Assembly: GCA_964651825.1 (NCBI GenBank)
Contig: CAZYWK010000068.1
Location: 1-22,244 of the forward strand
Origin: Sva-07 sp964651825
GTDB lineage: Bacteria; Actinomycetota; Acidimicrobiia; Acidimicrobiales; Ilumatobacteraceae
DNA length: 22,244 nucleotides
Direction of reading: 5' to 3'
The notes beneath the pieces were generated by a model. The model was given only the letters and a program-made list of their open reading frames with translations, searched no databases and was not told the origin of the DNA. The position numbers were made by a program, and so were the translations under genes. Each line of letters begins with the position of its first letter. Position 1 is the first letter of the stretch. Below, one piece after another: positions 1 to 7,047 of the stretch.

Positions 1-14
1 TTCTGCGTCGTCAT
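1..14 (-). CDS. 5' end of a minus-strand gene running off the left edge
   Basis: Only four codons are visible, reading M-T-T-Q from an ATG at 14-12, so no function can be assigned. The case for a gene rests on a TAACGT hexamer on the minus strand (27-22) ending 7 bp before this ATG, the same geometry seen before most starts in this window. It would be divergent from the LOG-family gene starting at 81. The ATG could instead be chance. Confidence 0.35.
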
Positions 15-21
15 GGCCGCG

Positions 22-27
22 ACGTTA
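22..27 (-). promoter_or_regulatory. -10 hexamer for the left-edge gene
   Basis: TAACGT on the minus strand, 7 bp before the ATG at 14. The position predicts a transcript starting at or next to the start codon. Confidence 0.35.
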
Positions 28-67
28 CCGGCCGGTATTCGGACGGTCCTTTTCCTGGACGACCTGC

Positions 68-73
68 GACGAT
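68..73 (+). promoter_or_regulatory. -10 hexamer for the LOG-family gene
   Basis: GACGAT, 7 bp before the ATG at 81. It keeps A at hexamer position 2 and T at position 6. No convincing -35 element is visible. Confidence 0.4.
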
Positions 74-80
74 GTGACCC

Positions 81-653
81 ATGGCGAGTGTGGCGGTGTT
101 CTGTGGATCCAACACTGGGACCGGCGAGCGGTTCCGGGCGGCAGCGGACGAACTGGGCCGTTCGATCGCCGGCGGCGGTCACCGGCTCGTGTACGGCGGC
201 GGCAACGTCGGCCTCATGGGGGTCGTCGCCGACGCCGCGCTCGACGCCGGCGCCGAGGTCGTCGGCGTGATCACCGAACACCTCGTCGGCGTCGAGATCG
301 CCCACCGCCGGTTGACGTCGCTCGAGATCACGGCGTCGATGCACGAGCGCAAGGCGCGCATGGCCGAGCTCGCCGACGGTGTGATCGTCCTGCCGGGCGG
401 GTTCGGTACGCTCGACGAGTCGTTCGAGCTGTTGACGTGGAACCAGCTCGGCCTACTTGCGGCGCCGATCGTGTTCCTCGACGTCGACGGCTTCTTCGGC
501 CCGCTGTTCGACCTCGTCGATGGCGCGGTGGCAGCAGGGTTCATCCGTCCTGGCCATGCCGCGCTCGCCCGCCGGGCCGAGAATGCCGCGGAGGCATTGC
601 AGCTGGCGACCGCGCCCCCGCCGGCCTACCTCCCCAAGTGGATCGACCGCTGA
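81..653 (+). CDS. LOG family protein (nucleoside 5'-monophosphate phosphoribohydrolase, TIGR00730)
   Basis: This 190-residue Rossmann-fold protein matches the usual length of the LOG family. Members of this family cleave the N-glycosidic bond of cytokinin riboside monophosphates, or of ordinary nucleoside monophosphates, releasing base and ribose 5-phosphate in the cytosol. The family signatures are intact: GGGNVGLMG near residues 39-47, MHERKARM at 87-94 and PGGFGTLDE at 105-113, which carries the catalytic glutamate. The substrate in a bacterium cannot be told from sequence; nucleotide salvage is as likely as cytokinin production. The gene stands alone, converging on the small lipoprotein gene. 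ATG 81 is chosen because the Rossmann strand (ASVAVFCGS) follows it directly and a -10 hexamer lies 7 bp upstream. Confidence 0.93.
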   Translation: MASVAVFCGSNTGTGERFRAAADELGRSIAGGGHRLVYGGGNVGLMGVVADAALDAGAEVVGVITEHLVGVEIAHRRLTSLEITASMHERKARMAELADGVIVLPGGFGTLDESFELLTWNQLGLLAAPIVFLDVDGFFGPLFDLVDGAVAAGFIRPGHAALARRAENAAEALQLATAPPPAYLPKWIDR

Positions 654-681
654 CCGCCGACGTCGGGCCGAGCCGATCGTC

Positions 682-1098
682 TCAGTGGCCGACGCAGGGA
701 CCGCCGGCGACCGGTTGCACCGTCCCGTCGGCGGTGAATCCGTACTGCGGGATCGGATCCAAGAGCAGCACGCCGATCATCTCGTCCTGACCGCTCGGCA
801 CGGCTCCGTTCATCGCAAAGGACGCCTCGATCGCGATTTCGAGCGTCCTGCGGAGAACGTCACAGGTCGCGGCGTTGGCGTCGGGAATTGCGCCCGCAGC
901 TACCTCGACGGCAGCCCCCAGCCCGCCACCGCTCGACGGCGAATCGCTGGACACCGGCGCGACGGGGGTAGTCGTGTCGCTCTCGATGACGACTGGCGAG
1001 CTCGAGCCTGCAGTGGAGCCACTGCCTGACGAGCCGCAGGCGGCGAGGAGCGGAGACGCGGCGATGACCGCCAGCGCGAGGAGACGTCGAGTTGACAC
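682..1098 (-). CDS. small lipoprotein with a pseudopilin-like C-terminal segment, function unknown
   Basis: This 138-residue protein begins at a GTG with a classic lipoprotein signal: basic MSTRR, a hydrophobic stretch, then lipobox LLAAC with Cys21 as the lipidated residue. A Ser/Gly/Thr/Pro-rich linker follows (about 22-60). The C-terminal part (about 75-138) has a cysteine, the run TLEIAIEASFAMNG, then a tyrosine, TADGTV and a final cysteine. That arrangement resembles the globular head of type II/IV pseudopilins (helix with an A-x-E-A pattern, 'NG', a late 'dG'), but without their hydrophobic N-helix. This likeness is my impression only. It should sit on the outer face of the membrane, and Cys78 and Cys136 could form a disulfide. 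It converges on the LOG gene and lies downstream of the dienelactone hydrolase gene. Confidence 0.8.
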   Translation of the reverse strand: MSTRRLLALAVIAASPLLAACGSSGSGSTAGSSSPVVIESDTTTPVAPVSSDSPSSGGGLGAAVEVAAGAIPDANAATCDVLRRTLEIAIEASFAMNGAVPSGQDEMIGVLLLDPIPQYGFTADGTVQPVAGGPCVGH

Positions 1099-1123
1099 GC
1101 CGATTCATCGGCACACGATCACC

Positions 1124-1148
1124 CGGCCTCAAGCTCGATGTGAGGCCG
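1124..1148 (-). terminator. hairpin after the dienelactone hydrolase gene
   Basis: An 8-bp perfect stem (CGGCCTCA pairing with TGAGGCCG) with a 9-nt loop lies 7 bp past the hydrolase stop codon. There is no T-run, as is common for high-GC actinobacteria. It separates that gene from the lipoprotein gene on the same strand. Confidence 0.5.
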
Positions 1149-1155
1149 AGCCAAA

Positions 1156-1878
1156 TCAGTACAGCGTGCGGCGGAGGAGGGAGTGGACGCGTTCCCAGTG
1201 GAGCTCGGAGGCGGTGCGGTCGTAGCGGGCGCCGGCGGGGGCGAAGCCGTGGACGGCGCCCGTGATGACGTCGACGGTGTACGTGACGCCGGCGGCCCCG
1301 AGCGCCTGTTCCATGACGTCGAGGGTCTCCATCGGCGCGGTCGGATCGGGGTCGACCCAGGCGAAGTAGAGCTCGGCCCGCACGCGGTCGAGGCCGAGGT
1401 GCGGTGAATCGGTGGTGTCGCGGACCAACCAGGCACCGTGGATCGACGCCGCCGCGGCCACGCGGTCGGGGAGCGCGCGGGCGAGCGACACGGTGAGCCC
1501 ACCACTCATGCAGAACCCGACGGCACCGACATCGCCACCTCGCGCGGCGGGATCGGCGTCGGCGACGGCCAGCAGCGCGTCCGCGTCGCCGACGATGTTG
1601 CTCGGGGTGACGGTGCCCATCAGCTCCGATCGCTTGTGCATGTCCTCGTCGCTCGTGCCGAACTCGCGGTACTCGCTGCCCCGGTAGAAGAGGAACGGCA
1701 ACATCACGTAGTACCCGGCGGTCGCCAGCCGCGAGGCCATGTCCTTCAGCGCCGGGCGGATGCTCGGAGCGTCCATCAGGTACAGCACCACCGGATGCGG
1801 CCCGTCGTGTTCGGGGTGGAACACGAACGTCTTCATCGTCCCGTCCGGCGTCGTCACGTCGAGTTCTCGTTCGATCAT
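1156..1878 (-). CDS. dienelactone hydrolase family alpha/beta hydrolase
   Basis: This 240-residue cytosolic alpha/beta hydrolase has the dienelactone hydrolase (DLH) hallmark of a cysteine nucleophile in GFCMSGG (Cys123), with His210 in GAVHGF and a candidate acid Asp176 or Asp178 in WVDPDP. Length and motif order fit the DLH family, whose founding member opens the lactone ring of dienelactone in chlorocatechol breakdown. Most homologues have unknown ester or lactone substrates, and no aromatic-pathway genes are nearby. The reading frame stays open upstream to 2109, but the family-typical N-terminus (MIERELDVTTPDG) starts at 1878. The longer form would also overlap the divergent hydrolase gene. 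GACAAT lies 6 bp before ATG 1878, supporting this start. Confidence 0.88.
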   Translation of the reverse strand: MIERELDVTTPDGTMKTFVFHPEHDGPHPVVLYLMDAPSIRPALKDMASRLATAGYYVMLPFLFYRGSEYREFGTSDEDMHKRSELMGTVTPSNIVGDADALLAVADADPAARGGDVGAVGFCMSGGLTVSLARALPDRVAAAASIHGAWLVRDTTDSPHLGLDRVRAELYFAWVDPDPTAPMETLDVMEQALGAAGVTYTVDVITGAVHGFAPAGARYDRTASELHWERVHSLLRRTLY

Positions 1879-1884
1879 CACTCG

Positions 1885-1890
1885 ATTGTC
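1885..1890 (-). promoter_or_regulatory. -10 hexamer for the dienelactone hydrolase gene
   Basis: GACAAT on the minus strand, 6 bp before ATG 1878. It sits in a 61-bp divergent gap shared with the TAP-like hydrolase promoter. Confidence 0.4.
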
Positions 1891-1927
1891 CCACGCGGGG
1901 CGCGGCGGCGGGGTCGAGGGCGCCGGG

Positions 1928-1933
1928 TAGCGT
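1928..1933 (+). promoter_or_regulatory. -10 hexamer for the TAP-like hydrolase gene
   Basis: TAGCGT, 6 bp before GTG 1940. It favours this GTG over the in-frame ATG at 1958. Confidence 0.45.
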
Positions 1934-1939
1934 CGCGCC

Positions 1940-3685
1940 GTGCGGCGAGGTCCGGTCATGGCGGTGGTGACGGTGCTGGCGATCTCGATCGTGACGGCGT
2001 GCTCGACCGCGCCGGGTGTATCGAGCGTCGAGGCCAACGAGACCGGCTCGACACCGTCCGGCTCCGGCCCGACCGGAGCGGGCGCGCTCGACTGGGGCGA
2101 GTGCGCCACCGGCTCACCGGCGCCGGGTGTCGACCTCGAGTGTGCGACCCTCGACGTGCCGAGGGACTACGACGCCCCGGACGGCGACACGATCGAGATC
2201 GCCGTCGCCCGCGTGGCCACCGCTGAGCCCGGCGAGCGCATCGGCTCGCTCGTGTTCAACCCGGGTGGCCCGGGCGGCTCCGGCATCGACTTCCTCACCG
2301 CCGCCGCGCTCCTCGTTCCCGACGACATCGCCGAACACTTCGATCTCGTCAGCTTCGACCCGCGTGGTGTCGGCGCGAGCACGGCGGTCGACTGCGACAT
2401 CCGGATCGACGACAACGTCACCCTGCTCGACGAAGGCGACGACACGGGCTGGCAGGAGCTCGTCGAGGAAGCCGAGTCGCTGCCCGACGAGTGCGGCGCG
2501 GCCGCGATGGACCTCGCTCCGCTCGTGGGAACCAACAACGCGGCCCGCGACCTCGACCGCCTGCGCGAAGCCCTCGGTGACGAGCAACTCTCCTATGTCG
2601 GCTTCTCCTACGGCACGCGCCTCGGCGCGACCTACGCCGAGCTGTTCCCCGACAGGGTGCGGGCGCTGGTGCTCGACGGTGGCGTGAAGCCGACCGGCGA
2701 CTCCGCCGAGCTCGACGCCGAGCAGGGTGCCGGCTTCGACCTCGCCCTCGAAAACTTTGCCGAGGCGTGCGACGTCGACGACGACTGCGTGCTCGCCGAG
2801 CTCGGCCCGGTGCTCGACACCTACGAATCCCTCGTCGCCGGCATCGCCGAGGCCGGCAGCTTCGAGACGAACGACCCGGATCGCGTGCTGACCCCGGGCG
2901 AGCTCCAACTCGGAGTCATCGCCGCGCTCTACAGCAAGGACGCCTGGCCCTTTCTCGCCCAGGCCATGTACGACGCCGCCACCGAACAGGACGGCTCACT
3001 GCTCCAGGTGCTCGGCGACGGTCTCGTCGGCCGCCAGCCGGACGGCACCTACACCAACCAGCAGGAAGCGAACGTCTTCGTCAACTGCGCCGACGATCCG
3101 AACCGTCCCGACGAACCCACTCAGCGCGAGCTCGCCGATGCGGCGGCGGCCGATTCGGTCCACTTCGACGACTTCTTGCGCGCCAGCACCGGCTGCATCG
3201 GCACGCCGGACCCCGTCGATCCGCTGATCGTCGGTCCGGCCGACGGTGCGGCGCCGATCCTCGTGATCGGCAACACCGGCGACCCGGCCACTCCGTACGA
3301 CTGGTCGGTCGCACTCGCCGACTCGCTGTCGTCCGCGGTGCTGTTCACCGTGGAGGCCGAGGGGCACACGGCGTTCTTGACCATCGAGTGCGTGAACCCG
3401 ATCGTGTCGGCCTACCTGATCGATCTCCAGGTTCCCGACGAGGGTGCTTCGTGCTCCGACAACGCGACGGCCGACTTCTTCCCACCACCCGGCGAGAGCG
3501 ACGTCGAGTTGGTCATCGCGCTGTTCGACTGCCTGCGCGAGCACGGCGCCGACGTGCCGGAGCTGACGCTGGCCGACGTGCTCGCCGATCCGACGGGCAA
3601 GCAGCTCCTCGACGCACTCGACCCGGCCGATCCGAACTTCCTGACTGCCGCGATGCAGTGCCAGGAGATCCTCGGCGAGTTGTGA
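1940..3685 (+). CDS. secreted lipoprotein alpha/beta hydrolase, tripeptidyl aminopeptidase (TAP) family
   Basis: This 581-residue protein starts with a lipoprotein signal (hydrophobic 8-19, lipobox VTAC, Cys21), so it should be anchored outside the membrane. The hydrolase domain has the oxyanion-loop motif NPGGPGGSG (107-115), nucleophile Ser223 in GFSYG, acid Asp448 in GNTGDP and His476 in EGHT. This order matches Streptomyces Tap/SlpD/SlpE-type peptidases with the TAP-like C-terminal domain, which remove short peptides from exported proteins; some relatives act on esters. About eight further cysteines may form disulfides. The last 60 residues (about 520-581), including FDCLREHGADVP, extend beyond the usual family end and look like a small separate module. 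Start choice: GTG 1940 gives a complete signal peptide, though ATG 1958 also would. Confidence 0.9.
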   Translation: MRRGPVMAVVTVLAISIVTACSTAPGVSSVEANETGSTPSGSGPTGAGALDWGECATGSPAPGVDLECATLDVPRDYDAPDGDTIEIAVARVATAEPGERIGSLVFNPGGPGGSGIDFLTAAALLVPDDIAEHFDLVSFDPRGVGASTAVDCDIRIDDNVTLLDEGDDTGWQELVEEAESLPDECGAAAMDLAPLVGTNNAARDLDRLREALGDEQLSYVGFSYGTRLGATYAELFPDRVRALVLDGGVKPTGDSAELDAEQGAGFDLALENFAEACDVDDDCVLAELGPVLDTYESLVAGIAEAGSFETNDPDRVLTPGELQLGVIAALYSKDAWPFLAQAMYDAATEQDGSLLQVLGDGLVGRQPDGTYTNQQEANVFVNCADDPNRPDEPTQRELADAAAADSVHFDDFLRASTGCIGTPDPVDPLIVGPADGAAPILVIGNTGDPATPYDWSVALADSLSSAVLFTVEAEGHTAFLTIECVNPIVSAYLIDLQVPDEGASCSDNATADFFPPPGESDVELVIALFDCLREHGADVPELTLADVLADPTGKQLLDALDPADPNFLTAAMQCQEILGEL

Positions 3686-3758
3686 CGACCGTCTGTGTTG
3701 ATCGGCTGTATTGGTCGTGTCGGGCACTGCGCACAGGGCGCCCACAGGTCATGGTGGG

Positions 3759-3767
3759 TTGTCCACA
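3759..3767 (+). promoter_or_regulatory. DnaA-box-like 9-mer
   Basis: TTGTCCACA matches the actinobacterial DnaA-box consensus exactly. Weaker CCACAG-type strings occur nearby at about 3741-3748 and 3806-3813. No other origin features (dnaA, dnaN, AT-rich stretch) are seen, so this is more likely an isolated box or chance. The rest of 3686-3824 shows no gene or clear terminator. Confidence 0.25.
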
Positions 3768-3824
3768 ACGAGCGTCGCGAAAGTCACACCCAATCGGGAC
3801 TGACGTTCCACAGGCGACCTCGTT

Positions 3825-3830
3825 CATGAT
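3825..3830 (+). promoter_or_regulatory. -10 hexamer for the unknown gene at 3837
   Basis: CATGAT, 6 bp before ATG 3837. It is the main non-coding support that this small gene is real. Confidence 0.35.
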
Positions 3831-3836
3831 GGCCCC

Positions 3837-4214
3837 ATGCTGCGAGGGAGCACCCCAGGGGTCCGGCGAGAACGACAGCACGGAGCGGTGCTCCAGCAAC
3901 ACGACCGGCGCGACCTCGAACGTGCGGGTTGGCGCACGACGCTCGATTACCGGGAGAACCTGATCCGGGCCCGCGACGGCCGGCTCCTGCAGGTCGAACC
4001 GGTGTGGCATGCCGAGGCGGAGCGGTCCGAATCGGCGCGATGGAGCGGTGAGCGCGGGATCGACTTCATTACCGCGACGGCTGACAACGCGGACGCGGTG
4101 TGGGCTCGCCTGCGTGTCGAAGCCGAGCTCGCCGACGTGCGACGGCCGGGCCAGGCGGGCGCTGGGGTCGGTCTGCGAGCCGGTCTCGAGGCGGTGCAGA
4201 GCCGGGCGTCCTGA
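3837..4214 (+). CDS. hypothetical protein, 125 residues
   Basis: I do not recognise this protein. It is charged and soluble, rich in Arg, Glu and Ala, with no signal peptide, membrane segment or cysteine. The middle (about 28-64) reads like a folded core with several aromatic residues (AGWRTTLDYREN, LLQVEPVWHAEAE). The C-terminus (about 85-125) is Ala/Arg/Gly-rich and probably helical or disordered. Codon third positions are mostly G or C, as in its neighbours, which supports coding. A -10 hexamer lies 6 bp before the ATG. It is co-oriented with nrdA but separated by 263 bp containing the nrd promoter, so a shared transcript is not required. It could be a lineage-specific protein or a spurious frame. 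Confidence 0.5.
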   Translation: MLRGSTPGVRRERQHGAVLQQHDRRDLERAGWRTTLDYRENLIRARDGRLLQVEPVWHAEAERSESARWSGERGIDFITATADNADAVWARLRVEAELADVRRPGQAGAGVGLRAGLEAVQSRAS

Positions 4215-4339
4215 ACCGGGCGGACCGGCGGAGAATTCGTCGATCGATCGCGCGCGTCGCGCGTAGTGGTTGAGCTGGGACGTCGCGGCACCCGTCGCCG
4301 AATCCCGGCCGATCCCGCCGGATCACGCCGATTTGGTAC

Positions 4340-4368
4340 TTGCGCGCGGGGAACGACACTGCTGTAAT
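4340..4368 (+). promoter_or_regulatory. probable nrdAB promoter
   Basis: TTGCGC at 4340-4345 and TGTAAT at 4363-4368 are separated by 17 bp. TAATTA at 4365-4370 is an overlapping alternative -10. Initiation would fall near 4375, just before the first NrdR-like box, giving a leader of about 100 nt, unlike most genes here. Bases 4215-4339 upstream show no recognisable feature. Confidence 0.5.
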
Positions 4369-4382
4369 TACGGGCCCGTCAC

Positions 4383-4398
4383 CCACGAGATATGGGGG
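4383..4398 (+). promoter_or_regulatory. NrdR box 1 (upstream)
   Basis: CCACGAGATATGGGGG fits the NrdR consensus acaCwAtATaTwGtgt at the key C, A, AT, T and G positions. It shares CCACGAGAT with the second box exactly 32 bp downstream. The position at or just after the predicted transcription start suits repression. Confidence 0.6.
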
Positions 4399-4414
4399 TG
4401 AGGGGTGCGGACCA

Positions 4415-4430
4415 CCACGAGATGTGGTGG
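4415..4430 (+). promoter_or_regulatory. NrdR box 2 (downstream), within a perfect inverted repeat
   Basis: CCACGAGATGTGGTGG fits the NrdR consensus. It lies inside a perfect inverted repeat at 4412-4430 (7-bp arms CCACCAC/GTGGTGG, 5-bp centre). The 32-bp offset from box 1 is close to three helical turns, the pairing usual for NrdR sites upstream of ribonucleotide reductase genes. Confidence 0.65.
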
Positions 4431-4465
4431 TCAGGGGCCATCTGGCCCCACAGACGGAAAACGAC

Positions 4466-4471
4466 AGGGAG
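4466..4471 (+). promoter_or_regulatory. ribosome binding site deciding the nrdA start
   Basis: AGGGAG lies 6 bp before GTG 4478 and only 3 bp before GTG 4475, so 4478 is preferred. It is one of the few clear Shine-Dalgarno sequences in the window, consistent with nrdA having a true 5' leader. Confidence 0.6.
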
Positions 4472-4477
4472 CAAGTG

Positions 4478-7045
4478 GTGACACTCATCGATGGCAATGT
4501 GGACGACAGCGTGAACACCGCTGACGTGAGCGACGCGAACGACGCTGCACCGGCGGCACCGACGCTCACCGACACCTCCAAGTCCGTGGGCTCCACCTCG
4601 CCGGCACCGTCGTCGGGCGGGATGCGGGTGCGCAAGCGCAGCGGTGCCCTCGAACCGGTCGACGTCAACAAGATCGTCAACGCCATCGCCCGGGCGTCGG
4701 AGGGCCTGCTCGGCGTCGACCCGATGCGCGTCGCCACCCGGACCATCTCCGCCCTCGCCGACGGTGCCAGCACCCGTGAGCTCGACGACCTGTCGATCCG
4801 CACCGCCGCCGGCCTGATCGTCGAGGAACCCAACTACTCCAAGCTCGCCTCCCGCCTGCTCGCCACCGTCATCGACAAGGAGGTGCGCAACCAGAACATC
4901 CCGTGGTTCTCCGAGTCGATCAAGGTCGGCCACACCGAAGGTCTCGTCGCCGACAACGTGCTCGCCTTCGTCGAGGCCAATGCTCCGAGCCTGAACGCGG
5001 CGATCAACTCCGACCGCGACCGGTCCTTCGAGTTCTTCGGCCTGCGCACGGTGTACGACCGCTACCTGCTCCGTCACCCGCAACGCCGTGAGGTGATCGA
5101 GACCCCGCAGTACTTCTTCTTGCGCGTCGCCTGCGGCCTGGTGGCCGAGCCCGACGGCACCGGCGACCTCGACGCGGCCGTGAAGTTCTACGACCTGATG
5201 TCGTCGCTCGCCTACCTGCCGTCGAGCCCCACGCTGTTCAACTCCGGCACGTCGCACTCGCAGATGTCGAGCTGCTACCTGCTCGACTCACCGGAAGACA
5301 GCCTCGAAGGCATCTACAAGCGCTACACCGACATCGCCAAGCTGTCGAAGTTCGCCGGTGGCATCGGCGTGGCGTGGCATCGCATCCGCGCCAAGGGCAG
5401 CCTGATCACCGGCACCAACGGCCTGTCGAACGGCATCGTGCCGTGGCTGCGCACGCTCGACTCGTCGGTCGCGGCCGTCAACCAGGGCGGCCGCCGCAAG
5501 GGCGCCGCCTGCGTCTACCTCGAAACGTGGCACGCCGACATCGAGGACTTCCTCGAACTGCGCGACAACACCGGCGACCACGCTCGCCGCACCCACAACC
5601 TGAACATCGCCAACTGGATCCCCGACCTGTTCATGGAGCGCGTCGAGAAGGACTGGCAGTGGTCGCTGTTCGACCCCAAGCGCGTACCGCACCTCACCGA
5701 TCTGTTCGGCGCCGACTTCGAGCGGGCCTATCTCGCCGCCGAGGAGGCCGGCCTCTACGAGAAGCAGGTGCCGGCCCGCCAGCTCTACTCGCGGATGATG
5801 CGCACGCTGGCCCAGACCGGCAACGGCTGGATCACGTTCAAGGACTCCTCGAACGAGAAGTGCAACCAGACCGGCGCGGCCAACGACGACGGCACGCCCA
5901 GGGTCGTGCACCTGTCGAACCTGTGCACCGAGATCCTGGAGATCACCGACCAGGCCAACACCGCGGTGTGCAACCTCGGCTCGCTCAACCTCGGCGCGTT
6001 CGTCGACGCCGATGGTCGGTTCGACTTCGCCCGCCTCGGCGAGGTCGTGCGCCAGGTCGTGCCGTTCCTCGACCGGGTGATCGACATCAACTACTACCCG
6101 ACGCCCGAGGCCGAGTTCTCCAACCACAAGTGGCGCCCGGTCGGGCTCGGCCTGATGGGGCTGCAGGACGTGTTCTTCAAGAAGGCGCTGCCGTTCGACT
6201 CGGCCGACGCCAAGGAGCTGTCGCAGCAGATCAGCGCCCACATCTACTTCCACGCGCTGTGGGCCTCGACCGAGCTCGCCGAGGCGAACGGCCCGCACGA
6301 GGCCTTCGACGGCACCCGGGCCGCGCAGGGCAAGCTCCAGTTCGACCTGTGGCAGCGCGACGGCAAGGCCGTGGTGCCGCCGGCCGAGCTCGACTGGGAC
6401 GGCCTGCGGGCCCGCATCGCCACCCACGGCCTGCGCAACAGCCTGCTGATCGCCATCGCCCCCACCGCCACGATCGCCTCGATCGTCGGCTGCTACGAGT
6501 GCATCGAGCCGCAGGTGTCGAACCTGTTCAAGCGCGAGACGCTGTCGGGCGAGTTCATGCAGATCAACCGCTACCTCGTCACCGAGCTCCAGCGGCGTGG
6601 CCTGTGGGACGAGGAGATGATCGGCGACATCAAGCGCGCCGACGGCTCGGTGCTCGACGTGCCCCGCATCCCGGCTGAGCTGCAGGAGGTGTACCGCACC
6701 GCCTGGGAGGTGCCGCAGCGCTCGCTGATCGACATGGCCGCCGAGCGCGGCGCCTACATCGACCAGAGCCAGTCGCTCAACCTGTTCATGGAGACGCCGA
6801 CCATCGGCAAGCTCAGCTCGATGTACCTCCACGCCTGGAAGGCCGGCCTGAAGACCACCTACTACCTGCGCAGCCGACCGGCCACCCGCATCAACCAGAC
6901 CACCACGTCCGGCAAGGCGACGACACCGTCGCCATCGGGAGGCGGTGGAGGCGGCGAGCTGGCACCGGAGGCCAAGTCGTTCACCGACGAAGAGGCGGTC
7001 GCCTGCAGCCTCGAGAACCCCGAAGCCTGCGAGGCGTGTGACTGA
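4478..7045 (+). CDS. nrdA: ribonucleoside-diphosphate reductase alpha subunit, class I
   Basis: This 855-residue catalytic subunit reduces ribonucleoside diphosphates to deoxy forms, using a radical supplied by NrdB. After a low-complexity N-terminus (about 1-48) comes an ATP-cone allosteric domain (MRVRKRSGALEPVDVNKI, from residue 49). Catalytic residues are all present: redox pair Cys266 (MSSC) and Cys498 (AVCN), thiyl-radical Cys483 with Asn481 and Glu485 in SNLCTEI, radical-transfer Tyr795-Tyr796 (TTYYLRSRP), and the C-terminal CEAC pair (851, 854) that passes electrons from thioredoxin or glutaredoxin. A Gly-rich linker precedes that tail. The frame extends upstream to 4340, but that part would cover the NrdR boxes; GTG 4478 has the ribosome binding site. 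nrdB starts 2 bp after the stop, so the two are one operon, probably repressed by NrdR. Confidence 0.96.
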   Translation: MTLIDGNVDDSVNTADVSDANDAAPAAPTLTDTSKSVGSTSPAPSSGGMRVRKRSGALEPVDVNKIVNAIARASEGLLGVDPMRVATRTISALADGASTRELDDLSIRTAAGLIVEEPNYSKLASRLLATVIDKEVRNQNIPWFSESIKVGHTEGLVADNVLAFVEANAPSLNAAINSDRDRSFEFFGLRTVYDRYLLRHPQRREVIETPQYFFLRVACGLVAEPDGTGDLDAAVKFYDLMSSLAYLPSSPTLFNSGTSHSQMSSCYLLDSPEDSLEGIYKRYTDIAKLSKFAGGIGVAWHRIRAKGSLITGTNGLSNGIVPWLRTLDSSVAAVNQGGRRKGAACVYLETWHADIEDFLELRDNTGDHARRTHNLNIANWIPDLFMERVEKDWQWSLFDPKRVPHLTDLFGADFERAYLAAEEAGLYEKQVPARQLYSRMMRTLAQTGNGWITFKDSSNEKCNQTGAANDDGTPRVVHLSNLCTEILEITDQANTAVCNLGSLNLGAFVDADGRFDFARLGEVVRQVVPFLDRVIDINYYPTPEAEFSNHKWRPVGLGLMGLQDVFFKKALPFDSADAKELSQQISAHIYFHALWASTELAEANGPHEAFDGTRAAQGKLQFDLWQRDGKAVVPPAELDWDGLRARIATHGLRNSLLIAIAPTATIASIVGCYECIEPQVSNLFKRETLSGEFMQINRYLVTELQRRGLWDEEMIGDIKRADGSVLDVPRIPAELQEVYRTAWEVPQRSLIDMAAERGAYIDQSQSLNLFMETPTIGKLSSMYLHAWKAGLKTTYYLRSRPATRINQTTTSGKATTPSPSGGGGGGELAPEAKSFTDEEAVACSLENPEACEACD

Positions 7046-7047
7046 CC

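Noticed and set aside
662..693. Imperfect stem between the LOG gene and the lipoprotein gene
   Set aside because: About 7 bp with a bulge and a 17-nt loop, extending into the lipoprotein coding end; too weak to call a terminator in DNA this GC-rich.
4340..4477. N-terminal extension of nrdA to an ATG at 4340
   Set aside because: It would translate the promoter and both NrdR boxes. GTG 4478 has a well-spaced ribosome binding site, and the extension has no family similarity.
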